Source: Candidatus Kapaibacterium sp.
GTDB taxonomy: Bacteria > Bacteroidota > Ignavibacteria > Kapaibacteriales > WFXC01
Reading direction: 5' to 3'
Length of the DNA: 43,276 bases
NCBI GenBank assembly: GCA_027082775.1
Contig: JALWUI010000165.1
Location: forward strand, 1 to 43,276
Numbering within the stretch: the first letter of the stretch is position 1; the number at the start of each line of letters is the position of its first letter. The notes beneath the pieces are model-generated. The model ran no database searches. It worked only from the letters and a program-made list of their open reading frames with translations, and was not told the DNA's origin. Made by a program: the position numbers and the translations under genes. Below, piece after piece: positions 8,577 to 17,511 of the stretch.

Positions 8577-9404
8577 TTATTTGTTCACAGTAATCCACGG
8601 TTTTAACTTTGCAAACTTCTTGGGTCCGATACCTTTGACCTGCTGAATTTCTTCAATGTTCCGAAACGGATGACGCTGCCGATACTCGATGATACGACGT
8701 GCCAGCACCGGGCCAATCCCGGGAAGGCGGATCAGCTCTTCTTCGGTCGCCGTATTCAGATCAACTTTCTGGGTGAGCATTTGCGAGGATCTCCGTTTAG
8801 CGGAGTGTTCTGGAATGCTCCCCCGACTTTTCCTTTGGCGCTCTCCTCCGACTCCACCAGCAGCATTGGGGCTCTCCCTGCTGCTTCCATCGAACGCTTT
8901 TACGTCCTCTGTTTCTCCAACTGTAATGTACGGACGCAATCGCTCAAAGGTCACCCGCCCGATGCCGCGGACGCGCATAATTTCTTCAATCCGGCGGAAT
9001 GGATGACGGGAGCGATACTCAATGATGCGACGTGCCAATGCTGGTCCTATTCGCGGAAGCTGCTGCAACTCTTCAAAAGAAGCAGTATTCAAATTGATCT
9101 TGGTTGCTGGCAACTGTTTTTTTCGCCTGGTAGGGAACAAGCTTGCCTCCCGGATCAGCGTATCTCCTGCCACCAGAGCAGCAACTCCTCGCCCCGCCGT
9201 ATCCACTCCTACGCTGTGGGTTAAAGTAACCGCTGCCACACTATCGAAATACGCCTGAAGCCACGGCTGTGGTTGCTCTCCCGATCGACTGCCTCGAAGA
9301 ACCAATCCCACCAGTGCTCCTCCCAATAGCACCAGCGCTGCGATAGCTTCGGTGCGCGTCACCTTCAACCATTGCTGTACCAGATTCAGCATAGAAAAGC
9401 GCAT
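8577..9404 (-). CDS. ComEA-like protein with two helix-hairpin-helix domains
   Basis: The product is 275 residues. An N-terminal membrane anchor (about residues 19-37) is followed by a linker and two tandem ComEA-type HhH modules. Each opens with LNTA and carries the GIGP/RIGPALARRIIEYR core followed by HPFR-IEEI and a GIG hairpin: the first at about 100-165, the second at about 215-275. The modules are near-duplicates of each other and are separated by about 50 polar residues. ComEA proteins bind incoming DNA in the periplasm during natural transformation. The start at 9404 has a GGAG site 9 nt upstream and a promoter match just beyond. Two HhH copies with an N-terminal anchor is an architecture common in Bacteroidota. 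Confidence 0.85.
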   Translation of the reverse strand: MRFSMLNLVQQWLKVTRTEAIAALVLLGGALVGLVLRGSRSGEQPQPWLQAYFDSVAAVTLTHSVGVDTAGRGVAALVAGDTLIREASLFPTRRKKQLPATKINLNTASFEELQQLPRIGPALARRIIEYRSRHPFRRIEEIMRVRGIGRVTFERLRPYITVGETEDVKAFDGSSRESPNAAGGVGGERQRKSRGSIPEHSAKRRSSQMLTQKVDLNTATEEELIRLPGIGPVLARRIIEYRQRHPFRNIEEIQQVKGIGPKKFAKLKPWITVNK

Positions 9405-9426
9405 TAACGCTCTCCAAAAAGTTTTC

Positions 9427-9456
9427 TAAAAATACAAAACTTCCGGTGAATATCAA
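9427..9456 (-). promoter_or_regulatory. Bacteroidota-type promoter for the comEA-PilM-like-rsmD-coaD unit
   Basis: On the minus strand TTG (9456-9454), a 19-nt spacer and TATTTTTA (9434-9427) match the -33/-7 pattern with one deviation in the last base. It lies 23 nt before the start codon at 9404. Confidence 0.45.
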
Positions 9457-9536
9457 GGCAATATACAGCACCTATTGTTTATCCTCTGCAACGAGATGGA
9501 TTGGCTGCTACCACCTACCAAAGAATACTCAAAAGA

Positions 9537-10685
9537 TCAAGAAAAAACCTCTTTGATCTTTCGGAAAAAATCACGTGCTTTTTCCTGAAAGCTTTGTTGA
9601 TTGGGGCGAATATGCTCACATTTCTGAAGCTCTTTGAGCAGTGCTTTTTCACGGGCGCTCAACTGAGTTGGCACATAAACATTGACCCGGATGTACATAT
9701 CCCCAATACCGCCTCCCTGCAGATGAGGAATCCCTTTGCCGCGCAGCCGCAGCAAAGTTCCCGGCTGCGTTCCGGGATCGAGATCCAGTTCAACCGTACC
9801 ATAAAGGGTTGGAATTTCCAGGGTAGTACCCAGCGCTGCTTCCGGGAAACTGATGACCAGATCATAGAAAACATCATCGCCATCCCGTTGAAAGAGAGGA
9901 TGCGGTAATTCTTCGATGACGACATAAAGATCTCCACTTTCGCCGCCGTGCTTTCCTGCATGCCCCTTCCCGCGCACAGGAATGTACTGTCCAGACCGAA
10001 TTCCTGCTGGAATCTTCACCGTAATTGTTGTTTTGCCCCGAACTCGACCGGTACCTTCACAGTGGCTGCACGGATCCCGAATAACGCTGCCTGTTCCCTG
10101 ACATTGCGGGCAAACCGTAATATTGACAAATCGACCAAAGATTGATTGGGATTCCGTTCGGACCTCGCCGGTACCGTGACAGGTGGGACAGGTTGCATAC
10201 CCGCCGCTTCGGGCGCCGCTCCCGTAGCATTGCGGGCATACTTTCCACCGCTCGTATTCGATTGTTTTCTCTGTTCCCTGGGCAATTTCTTCCAGCGTCA
10301 ACTGCACCGTGACGCGCAGATCCTCCCCAGGCTCACCCATAGGTCGCGTCTGCCGCCGTTGCTGATGGGTACCGTGGAAGAAATCCTCGAAAATCGTACC
10401 GCTAAAGATGTCAGAAAAGGCAGAAAAGATATCATCCACTGTCTGGCGTTGCCCGAAGCGCGTTCCAGCGGTTCCAAACCGATCGTAGCGGGCACGCTTC
10501 TCCGGATCACTCAACACCTCGTAGGCTTCCGTAATCTCTTTAAATTTCTCCTCTGCTGCTTTATCCCCCGGATTCCGATCGGGATGATATTTGAGCGCCA
10601 AACGGCGATAAGCACGTTTGATTTCTTCCACGGTTGCCGTCCGGGAAACACCCAGAATAGCGTAGTAGTCCTTGTATTCGGTCAT
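9537..10685 (-). CDS. dnaJ: Chaperone protein DnaJ
   Basis: A 382-residue type-I Hsp40 co-chaperone that stimulates DnaK ATPase and delivers substrates. The J-domain is at residues 5-70 with HPD at 34-36. A short Gly/Phe-poor linker follows, containing [17 protein letters not shown]. The zinc-finger region has four CxxCxGxG repeats (about 152-215; [32 protein letters not shown]), and the C-terminal substrate-binding barrels follow. The start lies 6 bp after the grpE stop, so grpE-dnaJ is one unit. Neither dnaK nor hrcA is in the neighbourhood. Confidence 0.97.
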   Translation of the reverse strand: MTEYKDYYAILGVSRTATVEEIKRAYRRLALKYHPDRNPGDKAAEEKFKEITEAYEVLSDPEKRARYDRFGTAGTRFGQRQTVDDIFSAFSDIFSGTIFEDFFHGTHQQRRQTRPMGEPGEDLRVTVQLTLEEIAQGTEKTIEYERWKVCPQCYGSGARSGGYATCPTCHGTGEVRTESQSIFGRFVNITVCPQCQGTGSVIRDPCSHCEGTGRVRGKTTITVKIPAGIRSGQYIPVRGKGHAGKHGGESGDLYVVIEELPHPLFQRDGDDVFYDLVISFPEAALGTTLEIPTLYGTVELDLDPGTQPGTLLRLRGKGIPHLQGGGIGDMYIRVNVYVPTQLSAREKALLKELQKCEHIRPNQQSFQEKARDFFRKIKEVFS

Positions 10686-10691
10686 CGATGC

Positions 10692-11339
10692 TTATGAATC
10701 CTGTTGCTCTGGCTGATCGTTCGACTTTTTCCCCGCCGAGGTAATGACCTTGGCGTGCCGCAGTACTTTATCCCCGTACATATACCCGCGCTGAATTTCC
10801 TGCACAATCTGTCCTTCCGGAGCTTCGTGTGGCACGTGCATTAATGCCTCGTGAAGTTCAACATCGAATTGTTTGCCAACAGTCTCAATTGGACGGACTC
10901 CTAACCGCTCCAGAATGCCCATCACTTTCGAGTAAATCAACTCGATACCCTGAATCATTGCCTCAAAATTCTGCTGCTGTTTGCCACTTTCTACCGCTCG
11001 ATGCAAATCATCGATGAACGGAAGTAGTTCCAATAGCAGCTTTTCATTGGCATACCGCACAATTTGTTCTTTTTCCTTTTCAACTCGCCGACGAAAATTC
11101 TCCAGCTCTGCTGCCCGGCGAATAGCCAGTTCCTTAAACTCTTCGACCTGCTGCCGAAGACGCTGATTTTCCTCTAACAACTTCAAAGCCGCCTGTCGCA
11201 ATTCGTCAGTTTCCGCTTGCTGAATCCACTGAGCATCAATGGATGTTTCCGTCTGCTCTGTTGGTTCCGATTCCATCGCTTCAACTCCATAAGTTTCTTT
11301 CAAAGTTTCCTCAGAAATTGTCTTCGATGTCTGGTGCAT
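10692..11339 (-). CDS. grpE: Nucleotide exchange factor GrpE
   Basis: A 215-residue DnaK nucleotide-exchange factor. A long coiled coil (about 55-110; ELRQAALKLLEENQRLRQQVEEFK) is followed by the conserved RRAAELENFRRRVEKEKE segment. The C-terminal beta-wing ends in ...GYMYGDKVLRHAKVITSAG. The start at 11339 is preferred over in-frame codons upstream to 11384 because GGGAGG lies 7-8 nt before it. The first 45 residues are acidic and Glu/Thr rich, a common variable GrpE extension. It is followed directly by dnaJ. No CIRCE element is visible upstream. Confidence 0.95.
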   Translation of the reverse strand: MHQTSKTISEETLKETYGVEAMESEPTEQTETSIDAQWIQQAETDELRQAALKLLEENQRLRQQVEEFKELAIRRAAELENFRRRVEKEKEQIVRYANEKLLLELLPFIDDLHRAVESGKQQQNFEAMIQGIELIYSKVMGILERLGVRPIETVGKQFDVELHEALMHVPHEAPEGQIVQEIQRGYMYGDKVLRHAKVITSAGKKSNDQPEQQDS

Positions 11340-11425
11340 TTGTTCGCCTCCCTTTTGTTCTACCGCCCTTTGCAAAGCATACAACGTGAAAGGAAATGGC
11401 TTTATTTTCTGTCAATTGTCCACCG

Positions 11426-11986
11426 CTACACTTCCATTACTTCCGCTTCTTTCTTCTCAAGATATTCGTTGATTTTCTCGATATACCGATCGGTCAACTT
11501 TTGTACCTGCTGCTCTGCCCGCCGTCGTTCATCTTCCGACATATGTTCCTCTTTTTCCAGCTTCCGCAATTGATCCAACATATGGCGGCGAATGTTCCGA
11601 ACCGCTATGCGTGCTTCTTCTGCTAACTTCCGACACAGCCTGACAATTTCGTGCCGTCGCTCCTCCGTCAATGGTGGAATAGGAACTCGAATAACCGTGC
11701 CGTCATTTGCGGGATTTAAGCCCAATTCTGATTCCAGAATTGCTTTCTCAATCGCTCCAAGGGAAGTCTTATCCCACGGCTGAATCAACAGCGTGTGCGG
11801 ATCCGGTGCCGTAATGGTTGCTATCTGCTGCAACGGAACCTGGGTTCCGTAATATTCCACTTTGAGCTCTTCCACCAACGCTGGAGTAGCACGCCCCGTC
11901 CGGATTTTCTGCAATTCCATATGGAAATGCTCTACGCTCTTGCGCATGTGATCTTCGCCAACCTGAAAAACGTCCTGTACTGGCAT
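11426..11986 (-). CDS. frr: Ribosome recycling factor
   Basis: The product is 186 residues, the usual family length. It splits post-termination ribosomes together with EF-G. The three-helix bundle carries the signature segments KIRTGRATPALVEELKVEYYG (about 27-47), IQPWDKTSLGAIEKAI and IRVPIPPLTEERR. The C-terminal helix is rich in charged coiled-coil residues. It follows pyrH after a 37-bp gap, the common pyrH-frr order. grpE comes next after an 86-bp gap. Confidence 0.97.
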   Translation of the reverse strand: MPVQDVFQVGEDHMRKSVEHFHMELQKIRTGRATPALVEELKVEYYGTQVPLQQIATITAPDPHTLLIQPWDKTSLGAIEKAILESELGLNPANDGTVIRVPIPPLTEERRHEIVRLCRKLAEEARIAVRNIRRHMLDQLRKLEKEEHMSEDERRRAEQQVQKLTDRYIEKINEYLEKKEAEVMEV

Positions 11987-12023
11987 TGGTCTGTCCCCGC
12001 TTTTATCTTACTTCTTCAATGGA

Positions 12024-12740
12024 CTATGCTGCTACGACTGTTGTTCCCACAGATTCACCCTGCACTACTCGCAGAAGATCCCCGGGATTTTGCAGATTGT
12101 AAACGACGATAGGAATGCCGTTCTCCTTTGCCAGCGTTATCGCTGTAAGATCCATCACCCGAAGTCCCAGCTTTAAAACCTCTTCATACGTAATAGTGGC
12201 GAACTTCTTCGCTGTCGCAACCTTCAGCGGATCAGCGTCATAGACTCCATCGACTTTGGTGGCTTTAATAATGACTTCTGCATTAATTTCGATAGCGCGC
12301 AGCGACGCCGCTGTATCGGTCGTAAAATAGGGGCTGCCCGTCCCGGCACCGAATAATACAATGCGTCCTTTCTCCAGATGCCGAATAGCACGCCGCCGAA
12401 TAAACGGCTCTGCAATCTGTTGCATCATAATCGCTGTCTGTAGACGGGTTGGTATCTGATGCTTCTCCAGAACATTCTGCAACGCCAGCGCATTGATAAC
12501 GGTCGCCAGCATTCCCATATAGTCACCCGTGACCTTATCAATGCCCTGCTCCTTAGCGTGAATGCCACGGTAAATATTCCCTCCACCGATCACGATGCCA
12601 ATTTGCACCCCCTGTTCATAGACGGTTTTAATCTCCCCTGCCAGATACCGCAACATCTGCGGATCAATCCCATAATCTCGATCTCCCAATAATGCTTCCC
12701 CGCTCAGCTTGAGCAAAATTCTTCGGTATTTCATCGCCAT
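12024..12740 (-). CDS. pyrH: UMP kinase
   Basis: A 238-residue bacterial-type UMP kinase of the amino-acid-kinase fold, phosphorylating UMP to UDP with [13 protein letters not shown] (about 10-19), [10 protein letters not shown] (about 50-59), the [16 protein letters not shown] segment and DADP in the C-terminal half are diagnostic. The ATG at 12740 has AAGGA 7 nt upstream; a second in-frame ATG at 12734 lacks good spacing. It sits just downstream of the terminator that ends the rpsB-tsf unit, so its expression needs read-through or its own promoter, which I could not identify. Confidence 0.97.
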   Translation of the reverse strand: MAMKYRRILLKLSGEALLGDRDYGIDPQMLRYLAGEIKTVYEQGVQIGIVIGGGNIYRGIHAKEQGIDKVTGDYMGMLATVINALALQNVLEKHQIPTRLQTAIMMQQIAEPFIRRRAIRHLEKGRIVLFGAGTGSPYFTTDTAASLRAIEINAEVIIKATKVDGVYDADPLKVATAKKFATITYEEVLKLGLRVMDLTAITLAKENGIPIVVYNLQNPGDLLRVVQGESVGTTVVAA

Positions 12741-12763
12741 TGAACTTTCCTTCCGCTATTCAA

Positions 12764-12801
12764 ACAAAAAAGCCTCAAAAGGAAAACTCCTTTTGAGGCT
12801 T
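12764..12801 (-). terminator. Strong intrinsic terminator after tsf
   Basis: AAGCCTCAAAAGGA (12770-12783) pairs perfectly over 14 bp with TCCTTTTGAGGCTT (12788-12801) around a 4-nt loop. On the minus strand it is followed by a TTTTTTG tract. It separates rplM-rpsI-rpsB-tsf from pyrH-frr. Confidence 0.9.
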
Positions 12802-12878
12802 ACTCTCTGCACCTTCTGCCGCTATTGCTTTCCACAGTGCCCTGTCACTATCCATTTTCCCAAGGCACTCTGCCTCTG

Positions 12879-13757
12879 TTACTGTTCAACTGGTTGTTCC
12901 ACCTGTTCACCTAACTGATATCGCCAGAATCGACGAATAGTGACCGGCGATCCTTGTTTTTCTGAAAGCTCTTCCAGATACTTTTGCACCGTAATGTCGG
13001 GATTTTTGACAAAGCTTTGCTCAATAAGCGCTACTTCCTGATAAAATTTGTTCATTTTCCCTTCGACAATGCGCTCTGCAATATGTTCCGGCTTTCCCTG
13101 CTGTTGTACCTGTTCCCGATAGACCGCCTTTTCTTTCTCCACAACCGCTGGATCCAGATCTTCTCGACCCACTGCTAACGGCGACATTGCTGCGATTTGC
13201 ATCGCAATATCCCGATATCCCTGCGCTACCTCATCGCTGGCAGGAGCCTGGTTAAATTCAACGACAACGCCCAATCGATTACCGGGATGAATATAGCTGG
13301 TTAAATAACCGTCGGTCTCAATCACGGAAAAGCGTTTAATCACAATTTTCTCACCAAACTTTGCCAGCGTCTCGTTCAGCGCATCTTCAACTGTCTTGCC
13401 ATTGATGGATGCCTGCAATAATTCCTGCAGGGTTTGCGGCTTCTGCCGTAAAGCAGCTTCAGCAATCGCTCTGGCAAAGTCGGCAAACTGCTCATTGCGT
13501 GCCACAAAGTCCGTTTCACAATTGACCTCGACCAGAGCAGCAGCCGTATGGTCGGGATTTTCTGCAATCCAGATCAATCCTTCATCGGCGGATCGATCCA
13601 CCCGCTTTGCCGCAGCGGCTGCGCCCTTTTTCCGGAGATATTCTACCGCCGCTTCCATATCACCATTGGTTGCTTCCAGCGCTTTTTTGCAATCCGTCAT
13701 TCCAGCACCTGTCAGCTCACGCAGCTTTTTAATCTGCTCCAGTGTTACCGCTGCCAT
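12879..13757 (-). CDS. tsf: Elongation factor Ts
   Basis: A 292-residue guanine-nucleotide exchange factor for EF-Tu. The N-terminal UBA-like domain contains KKLRELTGAGMTDCKKALEATNGD (about 9-32). It is followed by VEVNCETDFVARNEQF (about 76-91), which contacts EF-Tu, then the dimerisation core and the family segment PEHIAERIVEGKMNKFYQEVALIEQSFVK. The ribosome-binding GGAGGAATAA overlaps the end of rpsB, with 3 bp between stop and start, so the two are translationally coupled. A Q/E-rich tail extends the C-terminus by a few residues. Confidence 0.97.
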   Translation of the reverse strand: MAAVTLEQIKKLRELTGAGMTDCKKALEATNGDMEAAVEYLRKKGAAAAAKRVDRSADEGLIWIAENPDHTAAALVEVNCETDFVARNEQFADFARAIAEAALRQKPQTLQELLQASINGKTVEDALNETLAKFGEKIVIKRFSVIETDGYLTSYIHPGNRLGVVVEFNQAPASDEVAQGYRDIAMQIAAMSPLAVGREDLDPAVVEKEKAVYREQVQQQGKPEHIAERIVEGKMNKFYQEVALIEQSFVKNPDITVQKYLEELSEKQGSPVTIRRFWRYQLGEQVEQPVEQ

Positions 13758-13760
13758 CGC

Positions 13761-14681
13761 TTATTCCTCCGTTTGTTCCTGTTGTTCACCCTGTGTCTCC
13801 GCTTCTGCGGTTTTAGCCGGCTGATCTTCTGCATCCGATGTTGAAACTGTCTGCTCCCCCGCCGGTGCAGGAGTCTCTACCGCCCGCTTCCGCCGACGCC
13901 GCAAACGTGGCCGCTCGATTGGCTCTCCCGAGACTTCCCCGACAGGTACCGCCTGGGGCTCCGGTGCCATCGCCTGCTGAAGCTGGCGCTCTTTTGCGAT
14001 ATGGGAACCTTCTAAGATTGCGTCAGCTATGGTTTTGGTAATCAGCTCAATGGTTTGCACCGAATCATCATTGGCAGGAATCGGATACCGAATCAACGTC
14101 GGATCGCAATTGGTGTCGACCAGCGCAATAATCGGAATATCCAGCTTCCGCGCTTCGGCTACGGCTAAATGCTCCCGCTTGATATCCACGACGAACAGAG
14201 CACCGGGCAGGACATTCATATCCCGAATTCCTTCAAAGACTTTCAATAGTTTTTGCTTCTCTCGCTGCAGCATCAGCCGCTCTTTCTTCCGCAACTTTTC
14301 CAGCGTCCCATCCTCTTCCATCTTCTCAATAGTTTCCAGACGCCGAATGCTGCTTCGAATCGTTACAAAATTCGTCAACATACCGCCCAGCCATCGCTCG
14401 ACAACGTAGTAAGCACCACACCGCTGGGCTTCACGACGGATGATCTCTTTTGCCTGCGGTTTCGTTCCTACAAACAAAAACTTCTTCCCTTCCGCTGCTA
14501 AATTCAGCGCTGCATCGTAAGCAATATCCAGCAGCACCTTTGTTTTCCGAAGATCAATGATGTGAATCCCATTGCGTTCCATCAAAACAAAAGGCTCCAT
14601 TTTGGGATTCCACCGGCGGGTCAAATGCCCAAAGTGAGCACCCACTTTCAACAAGTCCTCAACTGTGACGGGAGATGGCAT
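13761..14681 (-). CDS. rpsB: 30S ribosomal protein S2 with C-terminal extension
   Basis: The product is 306 residues, about 60 longer than a typical S2. The core (residues 1-230) has the classic segments VGAHFGHLTRRWNPKM, GTKPQAKEIIRREA, WLGGMLTNFVTIR and PIIALVDTNCDPTLIRYPIPANDDS. The extra C-terminal tail after about 240 starts with a basic RPRLRRRRKRA patch and then becomes acidic and rich in Glu, Gln, Ala and Thr; it is probably disordered. AAGGAG lies 10 nt upstream of the ATG. A strong RNA hairpin (14729-14777) is in its leader. It is coupled to tsf. Confidence 0.96.
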   Translation of the reverse strand: MPSPVTVEDLLKVGAHFGHLTRRWNPKMEPFVLMERNGIHIIDLRKTKVLLDIAYDAALNLAAEGKKFLFVGTKPQAKEIIRREAQRCGAYYVVERWLGGMLTNFVTIRSSIRRLETIEKMEEDGTLEKLRKKERLMLQREKQKLLKVFEGIRDMNVLPGALFVVDIKREHLAVAEARKLDIPIIALVDTNCDPTLIRYPIPANDDSVQTIELITKTIADAILEGSHIAKERQLQQAMAPEPQAVPVGEVSGEPIERPRLRRRRKRAVETPAPAGEQTVSTSDAEDQPAKTAEAETQGEQQEQTEE

Positions 14682-14728
14682 TCTTCAAACTCCTTTTTTG
14701 TTTGTGTTGTTCTACTGCACCCTTCATC

Positions 14729-14777
14729 TTATCCGACCAACACTACCAAACGACGGGTAGTGCCACACATCGGATAA
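14729..14777 (-). promoter_or_regulatory. Stem-loop in the rpsB leader, between rpsI and rpsB
   Basis: The outer arms TTATCCGA (14729-14736) and TCGGATAA (14770-14777) and the inner arms CACTACC (14741-14747) and GGTAGTG (14756-14762) form a two-part stem. Its asymmetric internal loop is 4 versus 7 nt, and the apical loop is 8 nt. No T-tract follows on the minus strand, so it looks like a structured leader and not a terminator. The leader of rpsB is the known site of S2 autoregulation in some bacteria; that role here is inference. Confidence 0.5.
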
Positions 14778-14806
14778 TCCAGGTGCATGATTCGTTAAAA
14801 AAGATT

Positions 14807-15196
14807 TTATCGCTTCGAAAACTGGAATCGCTTTCGTGCTTTCTTGCGCCCGTATTTTTTCCGCTCTACCATCCGCGGATCTCGGGTCAATAACCCGGCA
14901 GGACGCAAAATCTCTTTCAGTGAAGCATCATAGTTCACCAGGGCACGTGCAATTGCCAGTCGCATAGCTTCTGCCTGCCCCGTCGTTCCTCCACCTCGTA
15001 TTCGGGCTTTGATAGCAAAATTGTTCACCAGGTTCGTTAACTTCAAAGGTTTCAGAATCTCGTCCCGCACGATGGCAATAGGAAAGTATGTTTCAAAGCT
15101 TTTTCCATTGACTTCTACCTGCAATTGATTACTGGGACGCAACCATACACTGGCTGTAGAGGTCTTTCTTCGCCCCGTTCCGTGATATTGCACCAT
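14807..15196 (-). CDS. rpsI: 30S ribosomal protein S9
   Basis: The product is 129 residues, normal length. It has the GTGRRKTSTASVWLRP N-terminus, the IRGGGTTGQAEAMRLAIARALV central segment (about 68-90) and a basic C-terminal tail ending in FSKR that reaches the decoding-site tRNAs. It follows rplM after a 36-bp gap, the almost universal rplM-rpsI pair. Downstream, on the same strand, come the rpsB leader hairpin and rpsB. Confidence 0.97.
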   Translation of the reverse strand: MVQYHGTGRRKTSTASVWLRPSNQLQVEVNGKSFETYFPIAIVRDEILKPLKLTNLVNNFAIKARIRGGGTTGQAEAMRLAIARALVNYDASLKEILRPAGLLTRDPRMVERKKYGRKKARKRFQFSKR

Positions 15197-15232
15197 TACT
15201 CCGCTATCCTTTATTTCTCAACTTCCTGCTGA

Positions 15233-15703
15233 CTACGCCCGAAATGGCAATTCCAACTTCTCTGGTTTCTGTGCTGCGTGAGGATGCTCAGGACCACGAT
15301 ATACTTTGAGCTTTTTCAACATCTTGCGCCCAAGGCGATTTTTTGGCAGCATTCCCCACACTGCCCGTTCAATGATCAGTTCTGGATGACGACGGCGGAG
15401 GTGCAGAAAACTTTCCGTTCGTAATCCTCCCGGATAGCCGGTGTATCGGGTATACACCTTCTGCTCCGCCCGCTTTGGCGCCAATGCTACTTTCTCAGCA
15501 TTGATGACAATGACAAAATCGCCGCAATCCACATGCGGTGTGTAGTATGGCTTATGCTTGCCTCGCAAAATGGCTGCTACCTGTGATGCTAATCGCCCCA
15601 GCGTCTTCCCGGCGGCATCAACAACATACCATCGCCGCTCTACATCTGTGGGGCGAACAGCTTTTGTCATTCGATCGGTCGGATGCTGAATTTTTCGTGC
15701 CAT
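15233..15703 (-). CDS. rplM: 50S ribosomal protein L13
   Basis: A 156-residue ribosomal protein, an early assembly component of the large subunit. Diagnostic segments are [41 protein letters not shown] and the [22 protein letters not shown] stretch in the second half. It is the first gene of rplM-rpsI-rpsB-tsf, with a strong promoter match at 15744-15775. The N-terminal extension before WYVV is about ten residues longer than in many homologues (an internal Met is at 11); a later start is possible. Confidence 0.97.
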   Translation of the reverse strand: MARKIQHPTDRMTKAVRPTDVERRWYVVDAAGKTLGRLASQVAAILRGKHKPYYTPHVDCGDFVIVINAEKVALAPKRAEQKVYTRYTGYPGGLRTESFLHLRRRHPELIIERAVWGMLPKNRLGRKMLKKLKVYRGPEHPHAAQKPEKLELPFRA

Positions 15704-15743
15704 AGGTCGCTACTTTTCCTTTGTTGCGAAATTTGCAAAGTTA

Positions 15744-15775
15744 CAAATTTACGGAAAATCGATCAGAAAAACAAA
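15744..15775 (-). promoter_or_regulatory. Bacteroidota-type promoter for the rplM ribosomal operon
   Basis: On the minus strand TTTG (15775-15772), a 20-nt spacer and TAAATTTG (15751-15744) match the -33/-7 pattern. A second -7 match, TAACTTTG (15743-15736), abuts it and may be a tandem start. It lies about 40 nt before the rplM start. The rest of the 290-bp gap up to 15993 shows no gene. Confidence 0.65.
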
Positions 15776-15993
15776 GGGCTTTCACGGATAAGCAGAACGG
15801 AAATTTTAAAGCACAGCGAAGCTATCCGCAGCGATGTTCCTGACCTCCAAAGCTCTGACTTATGCTTTGCAGTTTTTCGGATCGCCGCAAACGACACAAG
15901 TACACGCTACATTACTCTGCGAACTTTCAGTAGCAATACCATTAGCAGCAGGATCAGGCGATAAGAATACTACCCGGGCCTTAAAACCTTCTC

Positions 15994-16494
15994 TTATTGC
16001 GTCGTTTCCTTGAGATCCTCGACAACTTCCCGGATGCGCTGGAAATCAGGTAATTGTGTTGCATCTTCCAGCACTTCTGCATAACGGACAATGCCTTGAG
16101 CGTCGATCACAAACGCCGAGCGCTTGGCAACCCCTTGAAAATCCAGCACTCCGGGGAAAAAGTTATCGTAACAGGCACCATAAGCACGGCATACTTCCCG
16201 GTTAAAATCTGACAGCAGTGGAATGGTAATCCCATTTTGCTTCGCCCACGCTTCCTGTGCAAAGGGACTATCCACACTGATGCCCAGCACGGCTGCCCCC
16301 AAGGAAGCGTATTGTTGATACTCATTGCTCACAGTGCACATTTCCTGCGTACAGACATCAGTAAACGCCATTGGGAAAAAGAGTAAGACAACCGTCTGTC
16401 CGCGATAGTCCTGCAAATGTACAGTCTCGATACCAGTTTCGGTTTTCCGCTTGAGCGCAAAATCTGGAGCTGGATGTCCTATCTGAACCGCCAT
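15994..16494 (-). CDS. Peroxiredoxin (AhpE/BCP-like thiol peroxidase)
   Basis: A 166-residue thioredoxin-fold peroxidase that reduces hydroperoxides. The peroxidatic cysteine is Cys48 in the PMAFTDVCTQEMC motif, which fits the P-x3-T-x2-C rule. A second cysteine follows at 53, and further cysteines (CRAYGACYD) lie downstream at about 104-110. The PGVLDFQGVAKRSAFVIDAQGIVRYAEV segment is of the AhpE/BCP type. Subclass and reductant cannot be told from sequence. AAAGGA lies about 8 nt before the ATG. It is divergent from the J-domain gene at 16645. Confidence 0.88.
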   Translation of the reverse strand: MAVQIGHPAPDFALKRKTETGIETVHLQDYRGQTVVLLFFPMAFTDVCTQEMCTVSNEYQQYASLGAAVLGISVDSPFAQEAWAKQNGITIPLLSDFNREVCRAYGACYDNFFPGVLDFQGVAKRSAFVIDAQGIVRYAEVLEDATQLPDFQRIREVVEDLKETTQ

Positions 16495-16644
16495 TGCTCA
16501 TCCTTTCGTTACTTTCACGAAACTCACTCTGGATTTCGGACGGAATCACGTGTGGTCACGATCTTTATTTTGCCCTTGCAATCTCATATCAACACTCCAT
16601 TTAAACGTCAAACACCCTATGGCGGAAACAGGGTTTTGCAAAGA

Positions 16645-17511
16645 ATGAGCAATCTTTTACAGGATCCTCGCTATCAGAACCTGCGGATGAAGCGGGATCA
16701 GTTGAGCGCTGAACTCAAGCTTCTTCTGGATGAGTGGTGCTGGATCACGAACGTTCTCAATCCCGCACTGCGCCGCCAATATGACCATCTCTTTGGTGCG
16801 TTAGAACGTCAACTTCAACATTACACGCTTCGATACCTCCGCCTTCAGCGCTTTGCTGAGTTGCTCCAGCACCATCTTGAACGTCGCACATCTATCACCA
16901 TATCTTTGCTCCAGACGCTCCAGCGCTTTGTGCTCCAGTGTTATCCAGATCCTCAGCCATCAACAACTGGTGAACCACCTCCCCCTGAAGGCTCATCCGC
17001 TGAACATCACCGGCAACTCTATCTGGAACTGGTTAAGCGACTGCATCCCGACCGTACAGGTGTGGAAAGCGATGCTTATCGTAAATACTGGAACACGGTA
17101 CAGTCCGCCTACCGAGATGGCAACACAGCGCTGCTACGTACCATTCTGCAGCTTGTGGAAACGCCTTCGCCGGCAGGTACTACTCTGTCCCTGGAAGAGT
17201 TGCAAACGGAAATTGCAACACTGGAATGCCGGATTGCTTACCAGCGGAAAAAAGTGGAACAGCTCAAATCAGATGTCCCCTATCGATGGAAAGACTGCAT
17301 CAATGATCCTGAGTGGCAACGCGAGCACCGGATCGCTTTAAAGGAGGAAATTGCAGAAGTGAAACGTCGTATCGTCCGGCTCCAGCAGCAACTGGAGCAG
17401 TGGTTTGGGGATCCAGTGAGAGCATTTCTCCAATCTGAGGATGCGGAAAATCAAGAAGCAGCTTCAATCCAATCGCAATTTGTTGCAACAACATACTTTC
17501 AACACCGATGA
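16645..17511 (+). CDS. Internal J-domain, coiled-coil protein
   Basis: A 288-residue soluble protein. An N-terminal helical, coiled-coil-prone region (about 13-100; RMKRDQLSAELKLLLDEW) precedes a Pro-rich spacer. A J-domain-like segment follows (about 121-170) with the HPD tripeptide at 134-136 in LYLELVKRLHPDRTG and a following helix YRKYWNTVQSAYRDGN. A second coiled coil (about 181-257) and an acidic tail complete it. J-domains stimulate Hsp70 ATPase; here the domain is internal, unlike DnaJ. I place the start at 16645, as the open frame upstream is inside the divergent peroxiredoxin gene. Its stop overlaps the next start by 4 bp (ATGA). Client and partner are unknown. Confidence 0.7.
   Translation: MSNLLQDPRYQNLRMKRDQLSAELKLLLDEWCWITNVLNPALRRQYDHLFGALERQLQHYTLRYLRLQRFAELLQHHLERRTSITISLLQTLQRFVLQCYPDPQPSTTGEPPPPEGSSAEHHRQLYLELVKRLHPDRTGVESDAYRKYWNTVQSAYRDGNTALLRTILQLVETPSPAGTTLSLEELQTEIATLECRIAYQRKKVEQLKSDVPYRWKDCINDPEWQREHRIALKEEIAEVKRRIVRLQQQLEQWFGDPVRAFLQSEDAENQEAASIQSQFVATTYFQHR

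Noticed and set aside
9532-9561. AT-rich 9-bp stem around the end of dnaJ
   Set aside because: The stem lies partly in the coding end of dnaJ and has only a weak T-run after it, so I do not call it a terminator.
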